NCBI GenBank assembly: GCA_963932145.1
Contig: OZ010603.1
Span: 87,884,489-87,948,488, forward strand
From: Acanthosepion lycidas
Lineage: Eukaryota > Mollusca > Cephalopoda > Sepiida > Sepiidae
Length of the DNA stretch: 64,000 nucleotides
Direction of reading: 5' to 3'
Part shown: in pieces, positions 28,000 through 43,100 of the stretch
Layout: each line of letters starts with the position of its first letter
How positions within the stretch are numbered: position 1 is the stretch's first letter
Notes under the pieces: generated by a model
What the model was told of the DNA's origin: nothing
The model's database searches: none
The model's input: the letters and a program-made list of their open reading frames with translations, nothing else
Made by a program: the position numbers and the translations under genes

Positions 28000-30900
28000 A
28001 ATGTATTTGGTTGTTGGGCAGCCAACTCGTCTTGAGTCATGGCTAGATGTCTAGAGGAGTAGATCAATGTATTTGGTAGTTGGGCAGCCAACACGTCTTG
28101 AGTCATGGCTAGATGTCTAGAGCAGTAGATCAATGTATTTGGTTGTTGGGCAGCCAACTCGTCTTGAATCATGGCTAGATGACTAGAGCAGTAGATCAAT
28201 GTATTTGGTTCTTGGGCAGCCAACACGTCTTGAGTCGTGGATAGATGATTAGACGAGTAGATCAATATATTTGGTTGTTGGGCAGCCAACACGTCTTGAG
28301 TCTTGGCTAGATGTCTAGAGCAGTAGATCAATGTATTTGGTTGTTCGGCAGCCAAGACGTCTTGAGTCATGGCTAGATGACTAGAGTAGTAGATCAATGT
28401 ATTTGGTTGTTGGGCAGCCAACACGTCTTTAGTTATGGCTAGATATCTAGAGGAGTAGATCAATGTATTTGATTGTTGGGCAACCAACACGTCTTGAGTC
28501 ATGACTAGATGACCAGAGGAGTAGATCAATATATTTGGTTGTGGGGCAGCCAACACGTCTTGAGTCATGGCTAGATGTCTAGAGGAGTAGATCAATGTAT
28601 TTGGTTGCTGGGCAGACAACACGTCTTGAGTCTTGGCTAGATGTCTAGAGCAGTAGATCAATGTATTTGGTTGTTGGGCAGCCAACTCGTCTTGAATCAT
28701 GGCTAGATGACTAGAGCAGTAGATTAATGTATTTGGTTGTTGGGCAGCCAACACATCTTGAGTCATGGCTAGATGACTAGAGGAGTAGATCAATATATTT
28801 GGTTGTTGGGCAGCCAACACGTCTTGAGTCTTGGCTAGATGTCTAGAGCAGTAGATCAATGTATTTGGTTGTTGGGCAGCCAACACGTCTTGAGTCATGG
28901 CAAGATATCTAGAGCAGTAGATCAATGTATTTGGTTTCTGGGCAGCCAACACATCTTGAATCATGGCTAGATGTCTAGTGCAGTAGATCAATGTATTTTG
29001 TTGTTCGGCAGCCAACACGTCTTGAGTCATGGCTAGATGACTAGAGCAGTAGATCAATGTATTTGGTTGTTGGGCAGCCAACACGTCTTGAGTCATGTCT
29101 AGAGCATTAGATCAATGTATTTGGTTGTTGGGCAGCCAACACGTCTTGAGTCATGGCAAGATGTCTAGAGCAGTAGATCAATGTATTTGGTTTCTGGGCA
29201 GCCAACACATCTTGAATCATGGCTAAATGTCTAGAGCAGTACATCAATGTATTTTGTTGTTCGGCAGCCAACACATCTTGAGTCATGGCTAGATGACTAG
29301 AGCAGTAGATCAATGTATTTGCTTGTTGGGTAGCCAACACGTCTTGAGTCATGGCTAGATGTCTAGAGGAGTAGATCAATGTATTTGGTTGTTGGGCAGC
29401 TAACACGTCTTGACTCATGGCTAGATGTCTAGAGCAGTAGATCAATGTATTTGGTTGTTGGGCAGCCAACATGTCTTGAGTCATGGCTAGATGTCTAGAG
29501 GAGTAGATCAATGTATTTGGTTGCTGGGCAGCCAACACGTCTTGAGTCATGGCTAGATGACTAGAGCAGTAGATCAATGTATTTGGTTGTTGGGCAGCCA
29601 ACACGTCTTGAGTCATGGCAAGATGTCTAGAGCAGTAGATCAATGTATTTGGTTTCTGGGCAGTCAACACATCTTGAATCATGGCTAAATGTCTAGAGCA
29701 GTACATCAATGTATTTTGTTGTTCGGCAGCCAACACATCTTGAGTCATGGCTAGATGTCTAGAGGAGTAGATCAATGTATTTGGTTGTTGGGCAGCTAAC
29801 ACGTCTTGACTCATGGCTAGATGTCTAGAGCAGTAGATCAATGTATTTGGTTGTTGGGTAGCCAAAACGTCTTCAGTCATGGCTAGATGTCTAGAGAAGT
29901 AGATCAATGTATTTGGTTGTTGTGCAGCCAACACGTCTTGGGTCATGGCTAGATGACTACAGCAGTAGATCAATGTATTTGGTTGCTGGGCAGCCAACAC
30001 GTCTTGAGTCATGGCTAGATGACTAAAGTAATTGATCAATGTATTTGGTTGTTGGGCAGCCAACACGTCTTGTGTCATGGCTAGATGTCTAGAGGAGTAG
30101 ATCAATGTATTTGGTTGTTGGGCAGCTAACACGTCTTGACTCATGGCTAGATGCCTAGAGCAGTAGATCAATGTATTTGGTTGTTGGGCAGCCAACATAT
30201 CTTGAGTCATGGCTAGATGTCTAGAGGAGTAGATCAATGTATTTGGTTGCTGGGCAGCCAACACGTCTTGAGTCATGGCTAGATGACTAGAGCAGTAGAT
30301 CAATGTATTTGGTTGTTGGGCAGCCAACACGTCTTGAGTCATGGCTAGATGTCTAGAGGAGTAGATCAATGTATTTGGTTGCTGGGCAGCCAACACGTCT
30401 TGAGTCATGGCTAGATGACTAGAGCAGTAGATCAATGTATTTGGTTGCTGGGCAGCCAACACGTCTTGAGTCATGGCTAGATGTCTAGAGCAGTACATCA
30501 ATGTATTTGGTTGTTGGGCAGCCAACTCGTCTGAGTCATGGCTAGATGACTAGAGCAGTAGATCAATGTATTTGGTTGTTGGGCAGCCAACACGTCTTGA
30601 GTCATGGCTAGATGTCTAGAGGAGTAGATCAATGTATTTGGTTGCAGGGCAGCCAACACGTCTTGAGTCATGGCTAGATGACTAGAGCAGTACATCAATG
30701 TATTTGGTTGTTGGGCAGCCAACACGTCTTGAGTCATGACTAGATGTCTAGAGCATTAGATCAATGTATTTGGTTGTTGGGCAGCCAACTCGTCTTGAAT
30801 CATGGCTAGATGACTAGAGCAGTAGATCAATGTATTTGGTTGTTGGGCAGCCAACACGTCTTGAGTCATAGCTAGATGACTAGAGGAGTAGATCAATATA

Positions 30901-33900
30901 TTTGGTTGTTGGGCAGCCAACACGTCTTGAGTCTTGGCTAGATGTCTAGAGCAGTAGATCAATGTATTTGGTTGTTGGGCAGCCGACTCGTCTTGAATCA
31001 TGGGTAGATGACTAGAGCAGTAGATCAATGTATTTGGTTGTTGGGCAGCCAACACGTCTTGAGTCATGGCAAGATGTCTAGAGCAGTAGATCAATGTATT
31101 TGGTTGCTGGGCAGCTAACACATCTTGAATCATGGCTAGATGACTAGAGGAGTAGATCAATGTATTTGGTTGCAGGGCAGCCAACACGTCTTGAGTCATG
31201 GCTAGATGACTAGAGCAGTACATCAATGTATTTGGTTGTTGGGCAGCCAACACGTCTTGAGTCATGACTAGATGTCTCAAGCAGTAGATCAATGTATTTG
31301 GTTGTTGGGCAGCCAACTCGTCTTGAATCATGGCTAGATGACTGGAGCAGTAGATCAATGTATTTGGTTGTTGGGTAGCCAACACGTCTTGAGTCATGGC
31401 TAGATGTCTAGAGGAGTAGATCAATGAATTTGGTTGCAGGGCAGCCAACACGTCTTGAGTCATGGCTAGATGACTAGAGCAGTACATCAATGTATTTGGT
31501 TGTTGGGCAGCCAACATGTCTTGAGTCATGACTAGATGTCTAGAGCAGTTGATCAATGTATTTGGTTGTTGGGCAGCCAACTCGTCTTGAGTCATGGCTA
31601 GATGTCTAGAGGAGTAGATCAATGTATTTGGTAGTTGGGCAGCCAACACGTCTTGAGTCATGGCTAGATGTCTAGAGCAGTAGATCAATGTATTTGGTTG
31701 TTGGGCAGCCAACTCGTCTTGAATCATGGCTAGATGACTAGAGCAGTAGATCAATGTATTTGGTTCTTGGGCAGCCAACACGTCTTGAGTCGTGGATAGA
31801 TGATTAGACGAGTAGATCAATATATTTGGTTGTTGGGCAGCCAACACGTCTTGAGTCTTGGCTAGATGTCTAGAGCAGTAGATCAATGTATTTGGTTGTT
31901 CGGCAGCCAAGACGTCTTGAGTCATGGCTAGATGACTAGAGTAGTAGATCAATGTATTTGGTTGTTGGGCAGCCAACACGTCTTTAGTTATGGCTAGATA
32001 TCTAGAGGAGTAGATCAATGTATTTGATTGTTGGGCAACCAACACGTCTTGAGTCATGACTAGATGACCAGAGGAGTAGATCAATATATTTGGTTGTGGG
32101 GCAGCCAACACGTCTTGAGTCATGGCTAGATGTCTAGAGGAGTAGATCAATGTATTTGGTTGCTGGGCAGACAACACGTCTTGAGTCTTGGCTAGATGTC
32201 TAGAGCAGTAGATCAATGTATTTGGTTGTTGGGCAGCCAACTCGTCTTGAATCATGGCTAGATGACTAGAGCAGTAGATTAATGTATTTGGTTGTTGGGC
32301 AGCCAACACATCTTGAGTCATGGCTAGATGACTAGAGGAGTAGATCAATATATTTGGTTGTTGGGCAGCCAACACGTCTTGAGTCTTGGCTAGATGTCTA
32401 GAGCAGTAGATCAATGTATTTGGTTGTTGGGCAGCCAACACGTCTTGAGTCATGGCAAGATATCTAGAGCAGTAGATCAATGTATTTGGTTTCTGGGCAG
32501 CCAACACATCTTGAATCATGGCTAGATGTCTAGTGCAGTAGATCAATGTATTTTGTTGTTCGGCAGCCAACACGTCTTGAGTCATGGCTAGATGACTAGA
32601 GCAGTAGATCAATGTATTTGGTTGTTGGGCAGCCAACACGTCTTGAGTCATGTCTAGAGCATTAGATCAATGTATTTGGTTGTTGGGCAGCCAACACGTC
32701 TTGAGTCATGGCAAGATGTCTAGAGCAGTAGATCAATGTATTTGGTTTCTGGGCAGCCAACACATCTTGAATCATGGCTAAATGTCTAGAGCAGTACATC
32801 AATGTATTTTGTTGTTCGGCAGCCAACACATCTTGAGTCATGGCTAGATGACTAGAGCAGTAGATCAATGTATTTGCTTGTTGGGTAGCCAACACGTCTT
32901 GAGTCATGGCTAGATGTCTAGAGGAGTAGATCAATGTATTTGGTTGTTGGGCAGCTAACACGTCTTGACTCATGGCTAGATGTCTAGAGCAGTAGATCAA
33001 TGTATTTGGTTGTTGGGCAGCCAACATGTCTTGAGTCATGGCTAGATGTCTAGAGGAGTAGATCAATGTATTTGGTTGCTGGGCAGCCAACACGTCTTGA
33101 GTCATGGCTAGATGACTAGAGCAGTAGATCAATGTATTTGGTTGTTGGGCAGCCAACACGTCTTGAGTCATGGCAAGATGTCTAGAGCAGTAGATCAATG
33201 TATTTGGTTTCTGGGCAGTCAACACATCTTGAATCATGGCTAAATGTCTAGAGCAGTACATCAATGTATTTTGTTGTTCGGCAGCCAACACATCTTGAGT
33301 CATGGCTAGATGTCTAGAGGAGTAGATCAATGTATTTGGTTGTTGGGCAGCTAACACGTCTTGACTCATGGCTAGATGTCTAGAGCAGTAGATCAATGTA
33401 TTTGGTTGTTGGGTAGCCAAAACGTCTTCAGTCATGGCTAGATGTCTAGAGAAGTAGATCAATGTATTTGGTTGTTGTGCAGCCAACACGTCTTGGGTCA
33501 TGGCTAGATGACTACAGCAGTAGATCAATGTATTTGGTTGCTGGGCAGCCAACACGTCTTGAGTCATGGCTAGATGACTAAAGTAATTGATCAATGTATT
33601 TGGTTGTTGGGCAGCCAACACGTCTTGTGTCATGGCTAGATGTCTAGAGGAGTAGATCAATGTATTTGGTTGTTGGGCAGCTAACACGTCTTGACTCATG
33701 GCTAGATGCCTAGAGCAGTAGATCAATGTATTTGGTTGTTGGGCAGCCAACATATCTTGAGTCATGGCTAGATGTCTAGAGGAGTAGATCAATGTATTTG
33801 GTTGCTGGGCAGCCAACACGTCTTGAGTCATGGCTAGATGACTAGAGCAGTAGATCAATGTATTTGGTTGTTGGGCAGCCAACACGTCTTGAGTCATGGC

Positions 33901-35110
33901 TAGATGTCTAGAGGAGTAGATCAATGTATTTGGTTGCTGGGCAGCCAACACGTCTTGAGTCATGGCTAGATGACTAGAGCAGTAGATCAATGTATTTGGT
34001 TGCTGGGCAGCCAACACGTCTTGAGTCATGGCTAGATGTCTAGAGCAGTACATCAATGTATTTGGTTGTTGGGCAGCCAACTCGTCTGAGTCATGGCTAG
34101 ATGACTAGAGCAGTAGATCAATGTATTTGGTTGTTGGGCAGCCAAAACGTCTTGAGTCATGGCTAGATGTCTAGAGGAGTAGATCAATGTATTTGGTTGC
34201 AGGGCAGCCAACACGTCTTGAGTCATGGCTAGATGACTAGAGCAGTACATCAATGTATTTGGTTGTTGGGCAGCCAACACGTCTTGAGTCATGACTAGAT
34301 GTCTAGAGCATTAGATCAATGTATTTGGTTGTTGGGCAGCCAACTCGTCTTGAATCATGGCTAGATGACTAGAGCAGTAGATCAATGTATTTGGTTGTTG
34401 GGCAGCCAACACGTCTTGAGTCATAGCTAGATGACTAGAGGAGTAGATCAATATATTTGGTTGTTGGGCAGCCAACACGTCTTGAGTCTTGGCTAGATGT
34501 CTAGAGCAGTAGATCAATGTATTTGGTTGTTGGGCAGCCGACTCGTCTTGAATCATGGGTAGATGACTAGAGCAGTAGATCAATGTATTTGGTTGTTGGG
34601 CAGCCAACACGTCTTGAGTCATGGCAAGATGTCTAGAGCAGTAGATCAATGTATTTGGTTGCTGGGCAGCTAACACATCTTGAATCATGGCTAGATGACT
34701 AGAGGAGTAGATCAATGTATTTGGTTGCAGGGCAGCCAACACGTCTTGAGTCATGGCTAGATGACTAGAGCAGTACATCAATGTATTTGGTTGTTGGGCA
34801 GCCAACACGTCTTGAGTCATGACTAGATGTCTCAAGCAGTAGATCAATGTATTTGGTTGTTGGGCAGCCAACTCGTCTTGAATCATGGCTAGATGACTGG
34901 AGCAGTAGATCAATGTATTTGGTTGTTGGGTAGCCAACACGTCTTGAGTCATGGCTAGATGTCTAGAGGAGTAGATCAATGAATTTGGTTGCAGGGCAGC
35001 CAACACGTCTTGAGTCATGGCTAGATGACTAGAGCAGTACATCAATGTATTTGGTTGTTGGGCAGCCAACATGTCTTGAGTCATGACTAGATGTCTAGAG
35101 CAGTTGATCA
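28000..35110. repeat. Tandem duplication inside the satellite, offset 3555 bp
   Basis: Two copies, about 28000-31555 and 31555-35110. The marker tttggtagttggg occurs at 28073 and 31628. The frame at 29107-30525 has the same translated sequence as that at 32662-34080. A visible difference is gccaacacg (30587) against gccaaaacg (34142). 3555 is 9 short of 54 monomers, reflecting shared small deletions. Confidence 0.9.
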
Positions 35111-37109
35111 ATGTATTTGGTTGTTGGGCAGCCAACTCGTCTTGAATCATGTCTAGATGATTAGAGCAGTAGATCAATGTATTTGGTTGTTGGGCAGCCA
35201 ACACGTCTTGAGTCATAGCTAGATGACTAGAGGAGTAGATCAATATATTTGGTTGTTGGGCAGCCAACACGTCTTGAGTCTTGGCTAGATGTCTAGAGCA
35301 GTAGATCAATGTATTGGTTGTTCGGCAGCCAACACGTCTTGAGTCATGGCTAGATGTCTAGAGCATTAAATCAATGTATTTGGTTGTTGGGCAGCCAACA
35401 CGTCTTGAGTCATGGCAAGATGTCTAGAGCAGTAGATCAATGTATTTGGTTGCTGGGCAGCCAACACATCTTGAATCATGGCTAGATGTCTAGAGCAGTA
35501 GATCAATGTATTTTGTTGTTGGGCAGCCAACACGTCTTGAGTCATGGCTAGATGACTAGAGCAGTAGATCAATGTATTTAGTTGTTGGGTAGCCAACACG
35601 TCTTGAGTCATGGCTAGATGTCTAGAGAAGTAGAGCAATGTATTTGGTTGTTGGGCAGCCAACACGTCTTGAGTCATGGATAGATGACTAGAGGAGTAGA
35701 TCAATATATTTGGTTGTTGGGCTGCCAACACGTCTTGAGTCATGGCTAGATGTCTAGAGGAGTAGATCAATGTATTTGGTTGCTGGGCAGCCAACACGTC
35801 TTGAGTCTTGGCTAGATGACTAGAGCATTAGATCAATGTATTTGGTTGTTGGGCAGCCAACAAGTCTTGAGTCATCGCTAGATGTCTAGAGCAGTAGATC
35901 AATGTATTTGGTTGTTGGGCAGCCAACTCGTCTTGAATCATGGCTAGATGACTAGAGCAGTAGATCAATGTATTTGGTTGTTGGGCAGACAACACGTCTT
36001 GAGTCATAGCTAGATGAGTACAGGAGTAGATCAATATATTTGGTTGTTGGGCAGCCAACACGTCTTGAGTTTTGGCTAGATGTCTAGAGAAGTAGATCAA
36101 TGTATTTGGTTGTTGGGCAGCCGACTCGTCTTGAATCATGGGTAGATGACTAGAGCAGTAGATCAATGTATTTGGTTGTTGGGCAGCCAACTCGTCTTGA
36201 GTCTTGGCTAGATGTCTAGAGCAGTAGATCAATGTATTTGGTTGTTCGGCAGCCAACACGTCTTGATTCATGGCTAGATGACTAGAGAAGTAGATCAATG
36301 TATTTGGTTGTTGGGCAGCCAACACGTCTTGAGTCATGGCTAGATGACTAGAGCAGTAGATCAATGTATTTGGTTGTTGGGCAGCCAACACGTCTTGAGT
36401 CATGGCTAGATGTCTAGAGGAGTAGATCAATGTATTTGGTTGCAGGGCAGCCAACACGTCTTGAGTCATGGCTAGATGACTAGAGGAGTAGATCAATATA
36501 TTTGGTTGTGGGGCAGCCAACACGTCTTGAGTCATGGCTAGATGTCTAGAGGAGTAGATCAATGTATTTGGTTCCTGGGCAGCCAACACGTCTTGAGTCT
36601 TGGCAAGATGTCTAGAGCAGTAGATCAATGTATTTGGTTGTTGGGCAGCCAACTCGTCTTGAGTCATGGCTAGATGTCTATAGGAGTAGATCAATGTATT
36701 TGGTTGTTGGGTAGCCAACATTTCTTGAATCATGGCTAGATGACCAGAGCAGTTGATCAATGTATTTGGTTGTTGGGCAGACGACTCGTCTTGAATCATG
36801 GGTAGATGACTAGAGCAGTAGATCAATGTATTTGGTTGCTGGGCAGCCAACACATCTTGAATCATGGCTAGATGTCTAGAGCAGTAGATCAATGTATTTT
36901 GTTGTTGGGCAGCCAACACGTCTTGAGTCATGGCTAGATGACTAGAGCAGTAGATCAATGTATTTGGTTGTTGGGTAGCCAACACGTCTTGAGTCATGGC
37001 TAGATGTCTAGAGAAGTAGATCAATGTATTTGGTTGTTGGGCAGCCAACACGTCTTGAGTCATGGCTAGATGACTAGAGGAGTAGATCAATGTATTTGGT
37101 TGCAGGGCA

Positions 37110-40100
37110 GCCAACACGTCTTGAGTCATGGCTAGATGACTAGAGCAGTACATCAATGTATTTGGTTGTTGGGCAGCCAACACGTCTTGAGTCATGACTA
37201 GATGTCTCGAGCAGTAGATCAATGTATTTGGTTGTTGGGCAGCCAACTCGTCTTGAATCATGGCTAGATGACTAGAGCACTAGATCAATGTATTTGGTTG
37301 TTGGGCAGCCAACACGTCTTGAGTCATAGCTAGATGACTAGAGGAGTAGATCAATATATTTGGTTTTTGGGCAGCCAACACGTCTTGAGTCTTGGCTAGA
37401 TGTCTAGAGCAGTAGATCAATGTATTTGGTTGTTCGGCAGCCAACACGTCTTGAGTCATGGCTAGATGTCTAGAGCATTAGATCAATGTATTTGGTTGTT
37501 GGGCAGCCAACACATCTTCAGTCATGGCAAGATGTCTAGAGCAGTAGATCAATGTATTTGGTTGCTGGGCAGCCAACACATCTTGAATCATGGCTAGATG
37601 TCTAGAGCAATAGATCAATGTATTTTGTTGTTGGGCAGCCAACACGTCTTGAGTCATGGCTAGATGTCTAGAGAAGTAGATCAATGTATTTGGTTGTTGG
37701 GTAGCCAACACGTCTTGAGTCATGGCTAGATGTCTAGAGAAGTAGATCAATGTATTTGGTTGTTGGGCAGCCAACACGTTTTGAGTCATGGCTAGATGAC
37801 TAGAGGAGTAGATCAATATATTTGGTTGTTGGGCAGCCAACACGTCTTGACTCATGGCTAGATGTCTAGAGGAGTAGATCAATGTATTTGGTTGCAGGGC
37901 AGCCAACACGTCTTGAGTCATGGCTAGATGACTAGAGCAGTACATCAATGTATTTGGTTGTTGGGCAGCCAACACGTCTTGAGTCATGACTAGATGTCTA
38001 GTGCAGTAGATCAATGTATTTGGTTGTTGGGCAGCCAACTCGTCTTGAATCATGGCTAGATGACTAGAGCAGTAGATCAATGTATTTGGTTCTTGGGCAG
38101 CCAACACGTCTTGAGTCATAGCTAGATGACTAGAGCAGTAGATCAATATATTTGGTTGTTGGGCAGCCAACACGTCTTGAGTCTTGGCTAGATGTCTAGA
38201 GCAGTAGATCAATGTATTTGGTTGTTGGGCAGCCGACTCGTCTTGAATCATGGGTAGATGACTAGAGCAGTAGATCAATGTATTTGGTTGTTGGGCAGCC
38301 AACACGTCTTGAGTCATGGCAAGATGACTAGAGGAGTAGATCAATATATTTGGTTGTTGGGCAGCCAACACGTCTTGAGTCATAGCTAGATGACTAGAGG
38401 AGTAGATCAATATATTTGGTTGTTGGGCAGCCAACACGTCTTGAGTTTGGCTAGATGTCTAGAGCAGTAGATCAATGTATTTGGTTGTTGGGCAGCCGAC
38501 TCGTCTTGAATCATGGGTAGATGACTAGAGCAGTAGATCAATGTATTTGGTTGTTGGGCAGCCAACACGTCGTGAGTCTTGGCTAGATGTCTATAGCAGT
38601 AGATCAATGTATTTGGTTGTTGGGCAGCCGACTCGTCTTGAATCATGGGTAGATGACTAGAGCAGTAGATCAATGTATTTGGTTGTTGGGCAGCCAACTC
38701 ATCTTGAGTCTTGGCTAGATGTCTAGAGCAGTAGATCAACGTATTTGGTTGTTGGGCAGCCAACACGTCTTGAGTCTTGGCAAGATGACTATATGAGTAG
38801 ATCAATGTATTTGGTTGTTGGGCAGCCAACTCGTCTTGAGTCATGGCTAGATGACTAGAGGAGTAGATCAATGTATTTGGTTGCTGGGCAGCCAACACGA
38901 CTTGAGTCTTGGCTAGATGTCTAGAGCATTAGATCAATGTATTTGGTTGTTGGGCAGCCAACTCGTCTTGAATCATGGCTAGATGACTAGAGCAGTAGAT
39001 CAATGTATTTGGTTGTTGGGCAGCCAACACGTCATGAGTCATAACTAGATGACTAGAGTAGTAGATCAATATATTTGGTTGTTGGGCAGCCAACACGTCT
39101 TGAGTCTTGGCTAGATGTCTAGAGCAGTAGATCATTGTATTTGGTTGTTGGGCAGCCGACTCGTCTTGAATCATGGGTAGATGATTAGAGCAGTAGATCA
39201 ATGTATTTGGTGGTTGGGCAGTCAACACGTCTTGAGTCATGGCAAGATGACTAGAGGAGTAGATCAATATATTTGGTTGCTGGGCAGCCAACACGTCTTG
39301 AGTCATAGCTAGATGACTAGAGGAGTAGATCAATATATTTGGTTGTTGGGCAGCCAACACGTCTTGAGTCATGGCTAGATGACTAGAGCAGTAGATCAAT
39401 GTATTTGGTTGTTGGGCAGCCAACACGTCTTGAGTCATGGCTAGATGTCTAGAGGAGTAGATCAATGTATTTGGTTGCAGGGCAGCCAACACGTTTGAGT
39501 CATGGCTAGATGACAAGAGCAGTACATCAATGTATTTGGTTGTTGGGCAGCCAACACGTCTTGAGTCTTGGCTAGATTCTAGAGCAGTAGATCAATGTAT
39601 TTGGTTGTTCGGCAGCCAACACGTCTTGAGTCATGGCTAGATGTCTAGAGCAGTAGATCAATGTATTTGGTTGTTGGGCAGCCAACACGTCTTGAGTCAT
39701 GGCAAGATGTCTAGAGCAGTAGATCAATGTATTTGGTTGCTGGGCAGCCAACACATCTTGAATCATGGCTAGATGTCTAGAGCAGTAGATCAATGTATTT
39801 TATTGTTGGGCAGCCAACACGTCTTGAGTCATGGCTAGATGACTAAAGCAGTAAATCAATGTATTTGGTTGTTGGGTAGCCAACACGTCTTGAGTCATGG
39901 CTAGATGTCTAGAGAAGTAGATCAATGTATTTGGTTGTTGGGCAGCCAACACGTCTTGAGTCATGGCTAGATGACTAGAGGAGTAGATCAATATATTTGG
40001 TTGTTGGGCAGCCAAAACGTCTAGAGTCATGGCTAGATGTCTAGAGAAGAAGATCAATGTAATGGTTGCTGGGCAGCCAACACGTCTTGAGTCATGGCTA

Positions 40101-43100
40101 GATGTCTAGAGCAGTAGATCAATGTATTTGGTTGTTGGGCAGCCAACTCGTCTTGAATCATGGCTAGATGACTAGAGGAGTAGATCAATGTATTTGGTTG
40201 TTGGGCAGCCAACACGTCTTGAGTCATAGCTAGATGTGTAGAGGAGTAGATCAATATATTTGGTTGTTGGGCAGCCAACACGTCTTGAGTCATAGCTAGA
40301 TGTCTAGAGGAGTAGATCAATGTATTTGGTTGTTGTGCAGCCAACACGTCTTGAGTCATGGCTAGATGACTAGAGCAGTACATCAATGTATTTGGTTGTT
40401 GGGCAGCCAACACGTCTTGAGTCATGACTAGATGTCTCGAGCAGTAGATCAATGTATTTGGTTGTTGGGCAGCCAACTCGTCTTGAATCATGGCTAGATG
40501 ACTAGAGCACTAGATCAATGTATTTGGTTGTTGGGCAGCCAACACGTCTTGAGTCATAGCTAGATGACTAGAGGAGTAGATCAATATATTTGGTTTTTGG
40601 GCAGCCAACACGTCTTGAGTCTTGGCTAGATGTCTAGAGCAGTAGATCAATGTATTTGGTTGTTCGGCAGCCAACACGTCTTGAGTCATGGCTAGATGTC
40701 TAGAGCATTAGATCAATGTATTTGGTTGTTGGGCAGCCAACACATCTTCAGTCATGGCAAGATGTCTAGAGCAGTAGATCAATGTATTTGGTTGCTGGGC
40801 AGCCAACACATCTTGAATCATGGCTAGATGTCTAGAGCAATAGATCAATGTATTTTGTTGTTGGGCAGCCAACACGTCTTGAGTCATGGCTAGATGTCTA
40901 GAGAAGTAGATCAATGTATTTGGTTGTTGGGTAGCCAACACGTCTTGAGTCATGGCTAGATGTCTAGAGAAGTAGATCAATGTATTTGGTTGTTGGGCAG
41001 CCAACACGTTTTGAGTCATGGCTAGATGACTAGAGGAGTAGATCAATATATTTGGTTGTTGGGCAGCCAACACGTCTTGACTCATGGCTAGATGTCTAGA
41101 GGAGTAGATCAATGTATTTGGTTGCAGGGCAGCCAACACGTCTTGAGTCATGGCTAGATGACTAGAGCAGTACATCAATGTATTTGGTTGTTGGGCAGCC
41201 AACACGTCTTGAGTCATGACTAGATGTCTAGTGCAGTAGATCAATGTATTTGGTTGTTGGGCAGCCAACTCGTCTTGAATCATGGCTAGATGACTAGAGC
41301 AGTAGATCAATGTATTTGGTTCTTGGGCAGCCAACACGTCTTGAGTCATAGCTAGATGACTAGAGCAGTAGATCAATATATTTGGTTGTTGGGCAGCCAA
41401 CACGTCTTGAGTCTTGGCTAGATGTCTAGAGCAGTAGATCAATGTATTTGGTTGTTGGGCAGCCGACTCGTCTTGAATCATGGGTAGATGACTAGAGCAG
41501 TAGATCAATGTATTTGGTTGTTGGGCAGCCAACACGTCTTGAGTCATGGCAAGATGACTAGAGGAGTAGATCAATATATTTGGTTGTTGGGCAGCCAACA
41601 CGTCTTGAGTCATAGCTAGATGACTAGAGGAGTAGATCAATATATTTGGTTGTTGGGCAGCCAACACGTCTTGAGTTTGGCTAGATGTCTAGAGCAGTAG
41701 ATCAATGTATTTGGTTGTTGGGCAGCCGACTCGTCTTGAATCATGGGTAGATGACTAGAGCAGTAGATCAATGTATTTGGTTGTTGGGCAGCCAACACGT
41801 CGTGAGTCTTGGCTAGATGTCTATAGCAGTAGATCAATGTATTTGGTTGTTGGGCAGCCGACTCGTCTTGAATCATGGGTAGATGACTAGAGCAGTAGAT
41901 CAATGTATTTGGTTGTTGGGCAGCCAACTCATCTTGAGTCTTGGCTAGATGTCTAGAGCAGTAGATCAACGTATTTGGTTGTTGGGCAGCCAACACGTCT
42001 TGAGTCTTGGCAAGATGACTATATGAGTAGATCAATGTATTTGGTTGTTGGGCAGCCAACTCGTCTTGAGTCATGGCTAGATGACTAGAGGAGTAGATCA
42101 ATGTATTTGGTTGCTGGGCAGCCAACACGACTTGAGTCTTGGCTAGATGTCTAGAGCATTAGATCAATGTATTTGGTTGTTGGGCAGCCAACTCGTCTTG
42201 AATCATGGCTAGATGACTAGAGCAGTAGATCAATGTATTTGGTTGTTGGGCAGCCAACACGTCATGAGTCATAACTAGATGACTAGAGTAGTAGATCAAT
42301 ATATTTGGTTGTTGGGCAGCCAACACGTCTTGAGTCTTGGCTAGATGTCTAGAGCAGTAGATCATTGTATTTGGTTGTTGGGCAGCCGACTCGTCTTGAA
42401 TCATGGGTAGATGACTAGAGCAGTAGATCAATGTATTTGGTGGTTGGGCAGTCAACACGTCTTGAGTCATGGCAAGATGACTAGAGGAGTAGATCAATAT
42501 ATTTGGTTGCTGGGCAGCCAACACGTCTTGAGTCATAGCTAGATGACTAGAGGAGTAGATCAATATATTTGGTTGTTGGGCAGCCAACACGTCTTGAGTC
42601 ATGGCTAGATGACTAGAGCAGTAGATCAATGTATTTGGTTGTTGGGCAGCCAACACGTCTTGAGTCATGGCTAGATGTCTAGAGGAGTAGATCAATGTAT
42701 TTGGTTGCAGGGCAGCCAACACGTTTGAGTCATGGCTAGATGACAAGAGCAGTACATCAATGTATTTGGTTGTTGGGCAGCCAACACGTCTTGAGTCTTG
42801 GCTAGATTCTAGAGCAGTAGATCAATGTATTTGGTTGTTCGGCAGCCAACACGTCTTGAGTCATGGCTAGATGTCTAGAGCAGTAGATCAATGTATTTGG
42901 TTGTTGGGCAGCCAACACGTCTTGAGTCATGGCAAGATGTCTAGAGCAGTAGATCAATGTATTTGGTTGCTGGGCAGCCAACACATCTTGAATCATGGCT
43001 AGATGTCTAGAGCAGTAGATCAATGTATTTTATTGTTGGGCAGCCAACACGTCTTGAGTCATGGCTAGATGACTAAAGCAGTAAATCAATGTATTTGGTT

